64,000 bases of DNA, from assembly GCA_947471745.1 (NCBI GenBank), contig CANJKZ010000137.1:3798001-3862000 (forward strand), in the 5' to 3' direction. Position numbers and translations under genes: made by a program. Source of the DNA: Closterium sp. Naga37s-1 (taxonomy: Eukaryota; Streptophyta; Zygnematophyceae; Desmidiales; Closteriaceae). A model generated the notes under the pieces. The model had not been told where the DNA came from. It saw nothing but the letters and a program-made list of their open reading frames with translations, and did not search any database. Shown one piece after another: positions 51,875 to 64,000 of the stretch. Position 1 is the stretch's first letter, and every line of letters starts with the position of its first letter.

Positions 51875-52779
51875 CTGGAGGCTTATCTGGTGGAGGCTGA
51901 GCCTCTCGCTGAGCTGCAGAGGAAGTTTGCTTCGAGCACATCAATGGCTGAAGTGCCAGGTGGGTTTTGGGTTTAGCAGGTGTGCGTGAGGGCTAACAGG
52001 GTATGTTAGTCACTGGGGCCAACAGGTGCAGGGGTAAAAGTGGTAACAGGGTTAACACGGCTAACAGGCACCAAGGGGCTACATTAACGACGGCAGGGCA
52101 ACAAGAAGGTGACGCGCGTGTCGGGGCTCGAGGCTTACCTGGTGGAGGCTGAACCTCTGGCTACTGAGCTGCAGAGGAAGTTTGCTTCGAGCACGTCAGT
52201 CGCGGAACTACCAGGTGGGCTGGGCTCTGTAGATAGGAGGGCAAGCGGGTGGCAGGGCTGGAGGCTTATCTGGTGGAGGCTGAGCCGCTGGCTGCTGAGC
52301 TGCAGAGGAAGTTCGCCTCGAGCACGTCAGTTGCTGAAGTGCCAGGTGGGTTCTTATTGGTGAGAGGGCTAACAGGTACAGGGGTAGCAGGCACCAAGGG
52401 GCTACTCTAATTGAGGCTGAACCGCTGGCTGCAGAGGAAGTTTGCCTCAAGCACATGGGTTGCTGAAGTGCCAGATGGGTTGTGTTGCAGCAGATGGGGG
52501 TAGCAGGGGTGGCGGGGCTGGAGGCTTATCTGGTGGAGGCTGAGCCGCTGGCTGCTGAGCTGCAGAGGAAGTTCGCCTCGAGCACCTTAGTGGCTGAAGT
52601 GCCAGGTGGGAGGGCTGGCAGATACGGTGGTGGCTAGCAGGGGTAACAGGTGGCAGGGCTTTGTTGGTCTGCCAGGCGGTTCAGGTGTGTAAGGTGGGCT
52701 TTCGTTGCATTGCAACAGATGGGTGGGTTCGGCTGCAGCAGGTGTATGCTTCCCTGCTCTCCCGCTCTTCTCTCACCAT

Positions 52780-53110
52780 TCATGCACCCATGTACTCGTC
52801 CATGCTCCCATGTACTCGTCCATGCTCCCATGTACTCGTCCATGCACCCATGTACTCGTCCATGCACCCATGTACTCGTCCATGCACCCATGCACGCATC
52901 ACCCATCCATGCACCCATGCACGCATCACCCATCCATGCACCCATGCACCCATGCACGCATCACCCATCCATGCACCCATGCACGCATCACCCATCCATG
53001 CACCCATGCACGCATCACCCATCCATGCACCCATGCACGCATCACCCATCCATGCACCCATGCACGCATCACCCATCCATGCACCCATGCACGCATCCAT
53101 GCACCCGTTC
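52780..53110 (+). repeat. CATGCACCCATGCACGCAT minisatellite, unit 2
   Basis: Counterpart of 31574-31980 but shorter and differently ordered, so the array has changed since the duplication. Confidence 0.92.
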
Positions 53111-53249
53111 ATGCTTCCATACAGGCAAGAAGGGGCAGCACGAGGTGCTGATTCAGGGAGGCGTGTTGGATGAACTGGCTCGGCTGCTAGTAGACGTGCA
53201 TGGCATTCCCAAGTCCCATATAGAGGTACTCGATAAGACAAGGAGGTGA

Positions 53250-54290
53250 TACATGATACACCTTCTACCGTATGTGGATAAGGCAAGGAGATAACCTATG
53301 TGGATATTTTAGGCGTTTTTCGTAATGTGGCATTGATACAACCCTATTGGGGAAGGACAGGAAGGAAAGAAGGGGTAACCAGTGGAAGGAGGTTACCGGT
53401 AGTTGTTAGCAGTTTGGGTAGATTCAAGAGGATGATGAGGATGATAAAGAATGAGGGATGGGGAGCAGCAAGATGACTTTTGAGTCGACCCAAAAGTCAC
53501 CTCGGATGATGGAGATTGAGGGATGGGAGCAGCAAGATTGCGGGGAGGAGGAAAGATGGGTGAACGGAGGGGAATGTAGTAGAGAGGAGAACACTCCCAG
53601 TAGATGGGCACAGGTTGTAAGGGCATTGTGCAAGGCAAAGTGAATCTCTAATACATATTCAACACCATATCATGATATCTCCCAGAAGACATTTCAATTA
53701 CCGTAGGTGCAGCTAGTAGTGCGTGTTTGTCCTCAGAATTGCACCTAGCCCCACTAGAACGGATATTGGTAGAAAGGGTGGTGAGTTGAGTAGACAGCTT
53801 GGAATTTGATATCCCAAAATGTTGCATATATGGCCACTATTACAAGTACAGTGACACACAACATTATTCCCCTACTTGGACCTCATGATAAACACCTCCA
53901 GGCTCCAATCAACCCTCACTATCCCCTCCCTAGGAAAAGCCCAATTCTACCCTTCTCCCATAGAAAAGCCCAGGCCACTCGAGCCTGCCAACGTATCCAC
54001 GCGACGCACAGGCGAACAGTGCAACCTACCCAAGAGGAAGAAAGAAAAACAAACGCAGCAGCCGAACGCGCAAAGAAGCATAACAAGAGGTTATGCCCCC
54101 CTCGCATTCATAGCTTCAACCTCGAGTCTTCAAAAAGAAATTCCCGCGAATCCAGGAGGTTCCTGCAAGTCCTTCTTGTGAGGTTGTTCGTCGTGGCTCA
54201 TCGCACCCTCGGGAAACTCGCCGCGAGTTAATTACTACCACGGAAATCCGTCAGGCGTGCAATCACGGGGATCGTTTCAAAAAGCGTCAT
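53250..54290. other. Spacer between eIF2D fragment and Asp/His-rich gene, unit 2
   Basis: Matches 32116-32615 joined to 34280-34825, that is the pre-TRIM-2 arrangement, with the single CTAGC target near 53749. No gene is seen. Confidence 0.8.
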
Positions 54291-55087
54291 CTAGTCGTCG
54301 TGGTGGTCGTCGTCGTCGTGGTCGTGATGATCGTCGTCGTCGTGGTCATGGTCGTGGTGGTGCTCCTTCTTCTTCTCCTTCTTGGGCTTCTCCTCCTTCT
54401 TCGGCTTGGGCTTGCACGACTCGGCGCACTTCTCGTACTTCTCCTCGCACATCGGCGCCTTGTACCACTTGAGGCACTGGCGGCGGCGGTAAAGGCACCA
54501 GTCCTTGCACCCCCACTTGCCATACTTGCAATTCTTGAACGACTTGTACGCCTTGCGCTCGCACACCGTCGACTGCGCCTCGCAGACCTCCTTCTCGTCC
54601 GCATTCGCCGCCTTCGCCTCGCACTTCTCCTCCTTCTCCTCGCACTTGGCGTATTTGATCTTGTACTTCTCAATGCACGTCAGCTTCTTCTTGGGTTTCT
54701 TCTCCTTCTTCTCGTGGTGGTGATGGTGGTCGTCGTCGTCATTATCATCGTCGTCGTCGTCGTCGTGGTCGTGGTGATCGTCGTCATCATCGTCGTCGTC
54801 GTGGTCGTCGCCCAAGAAGCGCCTGGTGGCGAGAGCTGACGCGGATCCTGAAATAAAACGCGTGGCGAGAGTCAGAATTTGCACATTTTGGAATAGAGAC
54901 AAACGAGCAAACAACAAACGAACCAAAAATGAATAGCAAACGCTTTGACGTAAGTCACAGCAGCGGAATGACGGTACCCACCTGAAGTGGCGACGGCGCT
55001 GGACTCCGCATAAGCGGAGGGCGCAAGCAGGGCGACCAAAATCGCGGAAATCGCGATCAGAAGAGCGAGGAGCTTCATAGAAGCCAT
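54291..55087 (-). CDS. Secreted 12-cysteine protein with Asp/His-rich arms, copy 2
   Basis: Exons 55087-54982 and 54847-54291 encode 220 residues, nearly identical to copy 1. The differences are in the first acidic arm, which is two residues shorter and has one Asn. All 12 cysteines, the signal peptide and the Lys-rich segments are kept, and the splice sites are the same, so both copies look functional. The upstream ATAAATAG of copy 1 is lost here through loss of one short TTTATTCTA repeat near 55175, which could change expression. Coding conservation with length change only in the acidic repeat is consistent with slippage after duplication. Confidence 0.82.
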
Positions 55088-55866
55088 GGTGAAGGACGAA
55101 GGGGTGGGGAGTGAACTGAACCTCGAAACGACGCTTGGAAGTGAATGAATGGACAGGATTTCCAGCCCCAATTTATTCTCGATTTTTTTGCCCCCAGATG
55201 TTCCTCCCTCATCAAACCTCAGGCGAAGCGCCGACGTTTTGGTCTGGTCTGGTCGACGAGGGACGCGTCTCGGCTGAATATCAGCGCCGATTTTATGGGC
55301 AGTCGAGGAGAATGGTCCATGAAATGTGAAAAGTGTACACCTGCTTCAAAATTGCTGATCTATAAATCCGTGCCTTTCAACCATATTATATCTAGCGCGA
55401 AGTCGATGTTATGCCTACATATCATAGTCGATGCTATGTCCGAAAGCTACTGACTGAAACGGGCTGGTTCAGAAAAATGAACCATTACTTGAAGGCGTCA
55501 CGGGAGGGCGGCGTCGCTAGCGACTCGGATTGTTGACGCGGTATCACTGCTGCCCCCTAACTGTGAGAGAAAGCCGAAAGCCATCCGATGAACTCCAGTC
55601 GACGTCTGAGATTAATTCACTATCCACCATTTAGCTGCCCGAAAAGGTGAGTACGTGGCATGCATTTCGCCTCGTTTCTCATCCTCACCAAACGACCTCC
55701 GTATAGGATTATGCCTAGTGAAGCTTCTAGAACTATGAGAGCAGCTACATGGTAGAGTTGCTTAGCTAAGGGCGGGTGCCCTGAAGAACAAATCTGCCTT
55801 ACTCTACATGATAGCAGAAGGCCTTTATTGAAAGCGTGAAGAAATTCATACTAGAATCTTGGAACC
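55088..55866. other. Spacer upstream of Asp/His-rich copy 2
   Basis: Duplicate of 35629-36416 with small changes; no gene seen. Confidence 0.6.
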
Positions 55867-58800
55867 TGTTACGATATGAAGTTTTATGAGTAAGGCATTC
55901 CTATATGCTGCAGGAGCCGACTCTACCGAGTACGAAGTCGAGGAGTCAGAAGAGTCGAAGCGACGCAGCAACCGTCTGACCAAGACCGATGCAGGCAGAA
56001 ACACTTGAAATGAAAAGAGCGGGAACAGGTTCAAAACGGGTTCCCGCGTCGCACGGTTTGAATTTGCTGTAATAAGGGAATGTACCCCTTAGAGTACATG
56101 GCTAGTCTAGGTCTTTTCGTATTCCCCTGTATTCTTATATAAACTCGATGTATGCATGCTTTTATCAACTCAGTCATTTACATTCACTCTGACCTGAGAT
56201 TCAAATCTTCCGCTGCAACACTACTCTGCGATCAAACCTGAGCGATCCTTCACTAAGTCCCACTCGGGATTGTAACATGGTATGAGAGCTACTCAGGGAT
56301 TCTTCGCAACCTCACTTCCGTGAAATTCGCCGAACCAAGATCTGGCGAGCAGCACACGCTCCAAGATCAAGATGGCCGGAGGATCCGGAGGCCAAGCAAA
56401 TCTGACGGCTGAAGGACAATCCAACCCGGCTGCGACAAATGAGGCGACAACTACGATCGGCACTGCCGCTCTCAAGCAACTTTTCGCTCGACTTTCAACT
56501 ATGGAGAAAGAACTCCAAGACCTGCGCAAAGGCGATGCGGGAACCTCTTCCTAACCAGGACAACCTGGACAACCGGCTGAGAAAAGCCGTGATACCGCCG
56601 CGCACACCTTCTCCCTCGACACAGACAAATCAACAACAACTGCCCCCCGTCCAAGTGATGAAGCTATCAACTCTGCGCAAACACGCTTCCTTAGCGTCTC
56701 AAAAATCAAGACTACGACCGCGTTCGACGGCAAGGACTTTTACACATGGAGTTTCGAGCTTGAGCTCCTCCTACAAACGGCGCAGATCTACCATTACTTC
56801 GACGGCTCCTATCCTAAACCGGTGGAAAACACCGACGCCGCCAGGGCTCAGTACTACAGCGAGTCCCTCATGGCCTACAGTGTGCTGCTACGAAACATGA
56901 CGCCTGCGGAACAACTCAACATTCGCTCCTACAAAGAGAGCGACGCTCCAGCCATGGAAGCTTGGAAGCACCTCGTTGAGGTTTATCAGCCGAAGGACTC
57001 GGTTACCGCCAGCAGGCTTCTGCAGCAACTCCTGGAGATAAAAATGGGGCACGGGGAGAAGGCGAATCCATACATTAACCGCTGTCGCAACATTCGTGAC
57101 CAGATCACGAAGCATGGGAGTACGATCTCAGAAGAGATCTTCGTTAATATAGTCCTTCAAGGACTCGGGCCAGAGTGGAAGCCCTGTAAAGCGCTACTCC
57201 GACAGCGAGGAATCATCTCCGAAGCCGCGCTATGCGCCGCACTCCTGTCCGAACAACAGGACATGGACTCCAGCAGAACAAGCTCCGCGCCGCGCCGAGA
57301 GCGCCTCGCCTTCTACGCGGACAACCGAGAAGAGCGACGACAACCAAGGCGCCATTACTGCAAAATATGCAAAGTCTTCGGACACTCAACGGATCGATGC
57401 AAATCCCGATCCAACTTCCGCCACCCAAATTCCACTCACCATAACAACTGGGTCGGCCGACAAGACGCTCGTCACTCTCAATCACAGCATCAACAAGCTC
57501 GTTCCCCTGCACAGCATCAACTCCAACAAAATCAAGGATCTCAGTCAGGAACTCCCAGAAACATCATTGCGAATATGGCGACGCGACGCCGCCGCACCGC
57601 TGAACCTGATGAGAAGAACGAAGTGCAAGGAAGACTTCTGGAACCAGAAGAGGGGTGGAATAATCCCCTCACTGAAGACCACTATTACCTGTACGACGAG
57701 GACGAGCAGGATTGGAATCAACCAATCACATTGCAGGAAAGCCCGCCACACGACAATCAACACTACGTACCAGTGGGTTGGAAGGAGGACGAAGACCCTT
57801 CCTTTCACAGGCGCTACAAGGCCACTTTGGTGACTCCGCGATTGGCGCTACTCCTGCGACGAAACAACACCGACAACTATAACACCTGGTACCTGGAGAG
57901 CTGCTGCAGACAGCACATGGTGGGATCCACGCGATACGTTTCTAATCTAAGTCGCGCTCCCGCAACCTACGTCACCGTCGCCAACAACGAGCAGTTGCGC
58001 GCCAACTCACAAGGCCTTGTCGTCCTGCAAGCACGAGACAGTAACACCCACATCTCATTCAACGACGTGCTCTACGTCCCGAACCTTCGCTTCAATCTGC
58101 TCTCGGCCGGACAACTCCGCGATTGTGGCGTTATAATACATACGGATCTTGCCACGCGCGACCTCATCCTCACCTACGCTCCTCCAGACACACCTTCCGA
58201 GTCGTTCAAATACCTCGGTCGAGCCCGTGCAATCAACGGGATTTACATCCTGGACTTCGACGTACCCTCCTGCCAAGCGTCGTCAGACGAACTCGTGGAC
58301 CTTGATCCCCTCGAGTTCGCCTTCATGAACAAAGAATCATGGGAGCATCCGGACGGTCGACCGAGGATTCGCCGCAGTCCTCATCCCCGCGAGATCAACC
58401 TGCACGAGCCAGACATCAACGGGTTGTGCACAACATGCCACACACCCACGGCAAGCCGCACGGAGCAAGTTGAGCGGGAGTACGCATCAATTCAGGAGGC
58501 GGAGAGCGCTGAGGCAGAACCTACAGGCATGACACGTGAAGAACTCGCCGTGTCATCTCACCGTATCTTCGGTGAGCCGAACAAGCAATTCGGGCAGCAG
58601 AGGGTGAACAGACCAAGGCCCTATTCGGAAACCCTCCGCTTCGTTCTAGAAGCCAACACCACCACCCTCGACGAAGACGGAGAACCGCGCCCATACACCC
58701 GCGAATACTACCGTCACGAGATTGATCCAACTTGAAAAGACCCTGACGCACCAGAGGAGCTGAGTGTTCAGGAAGAACAAGACAAGGTACGAGCGGAAAG

Positions 58801-61800
58801 GAAGCAAAAGCTGTATGAGGAGCGCATCGTGGCAGGATGGGACGAACAATCAGCACACGGAGGATGGGGCGACGAGGATACCAACCCAGAACACGTCGCA
58901 ACCTGGGCATCCGCCACTGGAGCATGGGGAGCCAGCGCCAGCGGCACGGTTACCACAGGAGGATGGGGAACAGTCGAACCCGATGAAGGGGAGCTTACCC
59001 AAGAAGAACTGGAGGAAGCTGAACGCGAAATGCAAGCTGAGTGCGGCGAAGCACCACCTCGAGTCGCCATTCCCCTCGGGCGGACCCCCCGCACTGGTGG
59101 ACCACCTCGCTCACCTCATCGCTGGACCGATTCCTGGTCGGAGATTGAGGAGGGGAATATACCACCAACTCCTCCTCGGGACTCCCTTGGTCCAATCTCC
59201 CGCCCAGATCCGTTTGCACGCTTCATTGAAGGCACCACGACCCCGCTCACCATCATCCCCGACCGCGAATTTCTCGCGCTCTACCTCACAACGGCACCTG
59301 CAGAAGGGGAGGCAACGACAGAAGCAGAAACAGAGGAGCCGGACAACGAAGCAAAACCAGGAGAAGATGAAGAACCTCCACTCCAGATCCCGCAACTCAC
59401 GCCGGAGGAGGCAGCAGAACATCACACCCGCTACAAGCGTACCTCCGGCATTCGCGCCGAGGACGATCTCTGGCACCAGCGGATGGGACACCCCTCGCGC
59501 CAGACTCTCGCCAACTGCCTCCGCGCTAAAGTATTCCCGCCAGGAGCACTGCTGCGCCCCGACGGAACGGAATTACAACACACCACCCCTCATCCAACCA
59601 CTTGCACTGTCTGTCACACAGCTGCACTCTCCCACACCGCCTATCCCTCTCTGGAGCCGAGTACCAACCGCTACAAAAAGTTGGAGAAGGTCTACAGTGA
59701 CTTCATCGTGCTCACCTGCGACGGACTCAACGGCGAAAAATACACACTGACCTTCATCGATGCCTACTCACGCCACGTGTGGGTCGCCAACGTCGACGCC
59801 CGCTCCAAGGCTCCGGAGGTATTCCGCATCTTCCTCGCGCACGCGCAACGCCAGTCCGGGAGGAAATTGAAGATCTGGCAGAGTGATGGGGCAAAGGAAT
59901 TTTGGAGCAATGAGCTGGAGAGTGTACTCACCGAGAAGGGGATCAAACATGAGATTTCTCTCCCCTATGCTCACCCGCAGCAAGGTGTCGCCGAGAGGGT
60001 CAACCGCACGCTCATGACCAAAGTCCGCGCCATCATGAACCAGTCCGGCCTGCCAAAGAAATTTTGGCCCTACGCCATGAATCACGCGGTGCGCCTGCAC
60101 AACCTCCTCTCCACCACCGCCAACAGGGATAACCTGTCCCCTCACATGAAGTGGACCGGCTCAAGGGGAGACCCCTCCATGCTGAGAGTTTGGGGGTGCA
60201 TGGTGCAATATCGGCCGACTTTAGCAACAATCGGCAAGTTCGTTCATCGTGCGCGCTGGGGAGTTCATTTGGGGCTCAGTCACGAGCATAAAGGTTGGCT
60301 CATTCTTGACATCGACAGCAAGGAGATCGTTCCTGCGCGTGACATCCTCTTCTATGAACGACTCACCCTGAAGCAGTGGATCGAGGACGAGCGCCGAAAC
60401 CAGGCACGCGGCTATGTCAACAGCGGCCGCAGCTTCGCGACTCCAGAAGACGCAGCAGCAGCGACAGTAATGGACCGTGATGACACCGACGAACATCCCG
60501 GCATTCCTCCTCGCCCGCGCGACGACGACGACGATGACAGCGATGACGACCCCGCGCCAGGACCATCACGGCGCCAAGCAGAGCCAAGCACCGCAGCACC
60601 CGGCTATGAGAGCGGAGACGACGACGTGGTGGAAGTCCCCACCAACACAGACACCACCAATGTATCAGGCCTTCAACTTCTCGGCTTACACACATCTGTC
60701 TCTACTCTTGCACGGGCCGTGGAGCCAAAGAATCCTCGCCAGGCCCTAACCGGTCCTCACGCCAAGGAGTGGCGTGCTGCGATGGATGCGGAGCTAAAGG
60801 CGCTGGAATCGCGTGACACCTGGGTCCTAGTCGATCATGCAGCAGTGAAGGGGAGAAGGGTGCTCAGCGGGAAGTGGGTTTTTCGCCTGAAAACTAACGC
60901 TGACGGCACTATCGAGCGTTTCAAGGCACGCTGGGTCATACGCGGGTACGATCAGCGCCATGGCATCGACTTCGATCAAACCTTCGCTCCCGTCAGTCGC
61001 CACACCTCAGTCCGGATTCTACTCGCCATTGCCGCCGCGAAGCACCTGCCACTGCAACAGATCGACGTAAAGAACGCGTTTTTGTACGCGTTGGTGGACG
61101 CCACCATCTTTGTGGAGCAGCCGCACACCTATGGGGAAGGTGATTTCAGGGTCTGTCAACTGAAGAAGTCCCTCTACGGGATCAAGCAGGCGCCTCGCCT
61201 CTGGCAGCAGCACCTGCACAAAATTCTCCTCGAAATCGGCTTCAAGCAGCTCCCACACGACCCGGGAATGTATCTCCTTCACTTCAGTGGAGACTACATC
61301 CTCCTGACAGTCTACGTCGACGACCTGCTGTACACGGGCACCTGCAACAAACTCCTCGATCAGTTTCAGGAGAACCTGGCGCAGCGCGTAGACATCACCA
61401 TCAACCTCGAAGTGAAGCAGTTTTTGGGGTTAAACATCACTTACGCGCCAGAAGCAATCCATCTGTCAGCCTCCAAGTATGCAGAGCAGCTGGGGGAACG
61501 CTTCAACATCTCTCCTGCACCACTCTCAACTCCCTACCGCAACCCCAGCACCAACTACAAACCGGATAACAAACCACTGTCACCCGTAGGACTCCAACTG
61601 TACCAGCAGCAACTGGGTTGTCTGCTGTTCGCCTCTGTCACCTGTCGACCCGACCTTTCGTACATCGCTAGCCAACTGGCGCAGTATTCTCGCAAGCCAG
61701 TAGCTGAGAACCAGCTGGACCTGGAACGCGCCCTGCAGTACTTCATCTCCACGCCTGACATTGGGCTCTCCTATTCCACGCTGACGACGACCTCCTTCAA

Positions 61801-62701
61801 CCTCAACGGCTACGTGGACGCAGATCACGCCGCTGACCCTGACAATCGACGGTCCCGAACCGGCTTTGTTTTTCGCCTGGAACCAACTGGGCCAATCTCC
61901 TGGAACTCACAAAAGCAGGAGCTGGTTGCCCTGTCGTCGGCCGAAGCAGAATACATCGCCGCGACAGCAGCAGTTCGCGAAGGCCAGTACCTGCAAGAGC
62001 TGTTACAGGAAGCGAAAATTCCAACCTCGCCTACCTTTCGCCTTCACTGCGACAACCAGAGTGCCATCAGGATTGCGAACAAGCCTGGTTTCGTGAGCCG
62101 CACGAAGCACATCGCACTTCGGTATTTTTTCGTCAAGGACAAAATTGACCAAGGCAAAGTTGACCTCGCCTACTGCCCGACTACTGAGATGGCAGCAGAC
62201 TTCCTCACCAAGCGCCCGCCACGCCAGCAGTACAAACACTGCTCTGACCTCACCGGAGTAGTCAAGCGAGTCAGCTCCTCCTGCGCCCAGGAATGAAGGG
62301 GAGTGTTACGATATGAAGTTTTATGAGTAAGGCATTCCTGTATGCTGCAGGAGCCGACTCTACCGAGTACGAAGTCGAGGAGTCAGAAGATTCGAAGCGA
62401 CGCAGCAACCGTCTGACCAAGACCGATGCAGGCAGAAACACTTGAAATGAAAAGAGCGGGAACAGGTTCAAAACGGGTTCCCGCGCCGCACGGTTTGAAT
62501 TTGCTGTAATAAGGGAATGTACCCCTTAGAGTACATGGCTAGTCTAAGTCTTTTCGTATTCCCCTGTATTCTTATATAAACTCGATGTATGCATGCTTTT
62601 ATCAACTCAGTCATTTACATTCACTCTGACCTGAGATTCAAATCTTCCGCTGCAACACTACTCTGCGATCAACCCTGAGTGATCCTTCACTAAGTCCCAC
62701 T
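55867..62701 (+). mobile_element. Ty1/copia element C2 (duplicate of C1)
   Basis: 5' LTR 55867-56277 (TATATAAA at 56136-56143), primer site TGGTATGAGAGC at 56278, 3' LTR 62304-62701 truncated at the same base as in C1. It shares the left flank of C1 (TTGGAACC) because the whole segment was duplicated; it is not an independent insertion. Confidence 0.93.
56372..62296 (+). pseudogene. Copia C2 gag-pol with two in-frame stops
   Basis: Same organisation as C1, including the TAA after gag codon 60 (56552-56554). A G-to-A change makes TGA at 58733-58735 where C1 has TGG, cutting the frame before integrase; it continues open from 58736 to 62296. It keeps the normal Trp in KWVFRLK, has one extra Gln (QQQLGC, 3-bp insertion) and a few other changes. 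The protease site is the same unusual LESCC. Confidence 0.9.
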
Positions 62702-62804
62702 AAGTCGTCATCAACATTGCTATCAACCACCCATGGCATGTTCCCACCTGTACCACCCACCCCTCCCCATTGAACCCATCTACCCTCCCCTCCCCCCCTC
62801 ACAG

Positions 62805-63442
62805 ATAAGCGGCAAGGAGGACAAGCACCGAAAGGAGTTCATCCTTTCTGCTATCAATTACCGCCACCCGACCCTCATCGCCTTCACGCCAGACAAGACA
62901 AACAAGCCCGCCCAGACCCCTGATGCTGCAACCCAAGATACATCCCCAGCCGCACCTGGAGCACCGACCACCACCGCCACCACCACCACAACCACCAGCA
63001 GCAGCGGTAGCGGCAGCAGCAGCAGTGGAGGGCTGACAGTAGAGGAGGTATTCAAACCTACCCACCACGTGTCAGCCATTTTCGAAGCCGTAGGGCTCGA
63101 CCCACACGCCTACTACTTCCCCTCGGCTCCTCGTGAAGCTGCTCTCAACTACATCTCTCTCCACTCCCTCACCAAGCCCTCCGACCCCTCTATAGTCATC
63201 CTCGACGCACCGCTCTGCGACGCACTGTACAAAGGCGCGATAAAAAAGGGCGCCGCGTACCCTACGGAATGCCACAAGCGGGACGTGGGTCCGACTATAG
63301 TGAAGCACATGCAGGCGCATCACAGGGTGGAGAGAGCTTCTATCGGGAAAAGCATCGTGCGCAAGGGAGGGTTGGTGCCGGTGCATATTCTGGTGGAGAG
63401 GCGGCAGGGCAACAAGAAGGTGACGCGCGTGTCGGGGCTGGA
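62805..63442 (+). pseudogene. eIF2D exon 8 fragment, unit 3
   Basis: Repeats 43352-43989 without a difference noticed, ending at the A'-type insertion (target copy CTGGA at 63438-63442). Confidence 0.92.
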
Positions 63443-64000
63443 TGTCAGAATGCTAGGCAGGAATGGATCAACTAGGAAAGTGTTGGGTACAAATATGAAA
63501 CCCTAGAAGGGGCTGTACCCCATATTGGCTACCCCACTACAGCCTAAACATATATAGCTTATACATAATTTGACACACCCCCATAGGCAAAGTGGGGGAG
63601 AGCAAGGGGTCACGAGACCAGTCAAGAGAAGCAAAGCAAGCTCAGGGTGGGTCACAACGTCACCACACACACTGAGCACAAGCAGAGGGCCACGAGGCCA
63701 GTTCACATGCAGAGGTATATATGCAACAACAGCAACACAGTGATCACTACCTAGCAAGGGCAAGCATGCAGGTATATACATATAAAGATCACTGTACAAG
63801 CAAAGTCTACAGCAAGTGAGGAAACGTGGGCACAAGGCCTAACAAAGTACAAAAGCGCTGATGATCAACAGGTGGAAGTGCCTTGGAGAATATATCAGCA
63901 GTGTTGGCCCGAGTGGCCACGTGAGCAAGACGAAGCTGACCACGCTGCTGCAACTCTTGAGCCAGGAAGTAACGCAGAGCGATGTGCTTCGTTCTGTGCT
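63443..64000 (-). mobile_element. Copia A'' (unit 3 copy of A'), cut by the window end
   Basis: LTR 63443-63575 and the RNase H end of pol on the minus strand, matching 43990-44547 apart from one base near 63957. It shares its insertion site with A', so it came by duplication of the unit. Confidence 0.93.

Larger units (their letters stand above)
43352..53249 (+). pseudogene. eIF2D 3' fragment in unit 2, split by copia A'
   Basis: 43352-43989 repeats exon 8 of eIF2D from ISGKEDKHRKEF to VTRVSGLE. After A' and one target copy (CTGGA) the exon continues at 51880 with a 3-base deletion and ends near 51960 with the donor. Partial exon 8 copies follow as in unit 1 (52090-52610), then the minisatellite and exon 9 (53125-53249, GKKGQHEVLIQGG to a TGA). 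Exons 1-7 are absent, so only SUI1-domain sequence is present. Coding differences from unit 1 are few (for example YFPSAPREA for YSPSAAREA). Without promoter and start it is not expected to make eIF2D. Confidence 0.92.
43249..62701. repeat. 19,453-bp tandem repeat unit (unit 2)
   Basis: The junction (truncated C LTR fused to eIF2D intron) occurs at 43248/43249 and identically at 62701/62702. Sequence after each junction is the same for about 1290 bp to the window end, with one difference seen (CTCGAGCC against CTTGAGCC). Unit 1 (about 30 kb to 43248) is the same segment with TRIM-2 but without A'. Repeated identical junctions indicate growth by unequal exchange; an assembly artefact remains possible. 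Confidence 0.85.

Overview
The window is nuclear DNA of a streptophyte, meaning a green alga of the plant lineage or an early-diverging land plant. This rests on spliceosomal introns (GT..AG), plant-type Ty1/copia elements primed from initiator tRNA-Met, and an eIF2D gene of plant type. The Ala/Gly-rich copia polyproteins and GC-rich coding regions make a zygnematophyte alga such as Closterium one guess, which the sequence alone cannot confirm. No bacterial, organellar or viral genome features were seen.

Layout. 1-3424: 3' part of a Plavaka-like (CACTA superfamily) transposase gene with four visible exons. 4472-12261: an unrecognised multi-exon gene, broken by copia element A (5376-11785) and followed by a non-autonomous LTR element (TRIM-1, 12308-13606). 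14029-14625: a hAT-type MITE. 16140-16938: a three-exon gene for a small secreted protein resembling a RALF peptide precursor. 18623-25223: copia element B, with an intact 1828-residue polyprotein, inserted just upstream of eIF2D. 25364-32115: a complete nine-exon eIF2D gene (674 codons, all phases consistent) whose introns are filled with partial tandem copies of its own exon edges. 32616-34279: TRIM-2. 34826-35628 (minus): a secreted Cys-rich protein with Asp/His-rich arms. 36417-43248: copia element C1.

From 43249 the DNA repeats in tandem. A 19,453-bp unit (43249-62701) carries a 3' fragment of eIF2D (broken by minus-strand copia A', 43990-51874), a second copy of the Asp/His-rich gene and copia C2. 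A third unit starts at 62702 and runs off the window. Unit 1 (about 30 kb to 43248) lacks A' but has TRIM-2, and units 2 and 3 have A'. These insertions date the duplications. A tiny LTR array (47900-48450), nested in A', carries tRNA-like Pol III box motifs across its LTR/primer-site junction.

Most of the window is therefore retrotransposons. The probable host genes are eIF2D, the Asp/His-rich pair, the RALF-like gene and the unknown broken gene. Retroelement boundaries are well supported by target-site duplications (TSDs); functions of the novel secreted proteins are inference.
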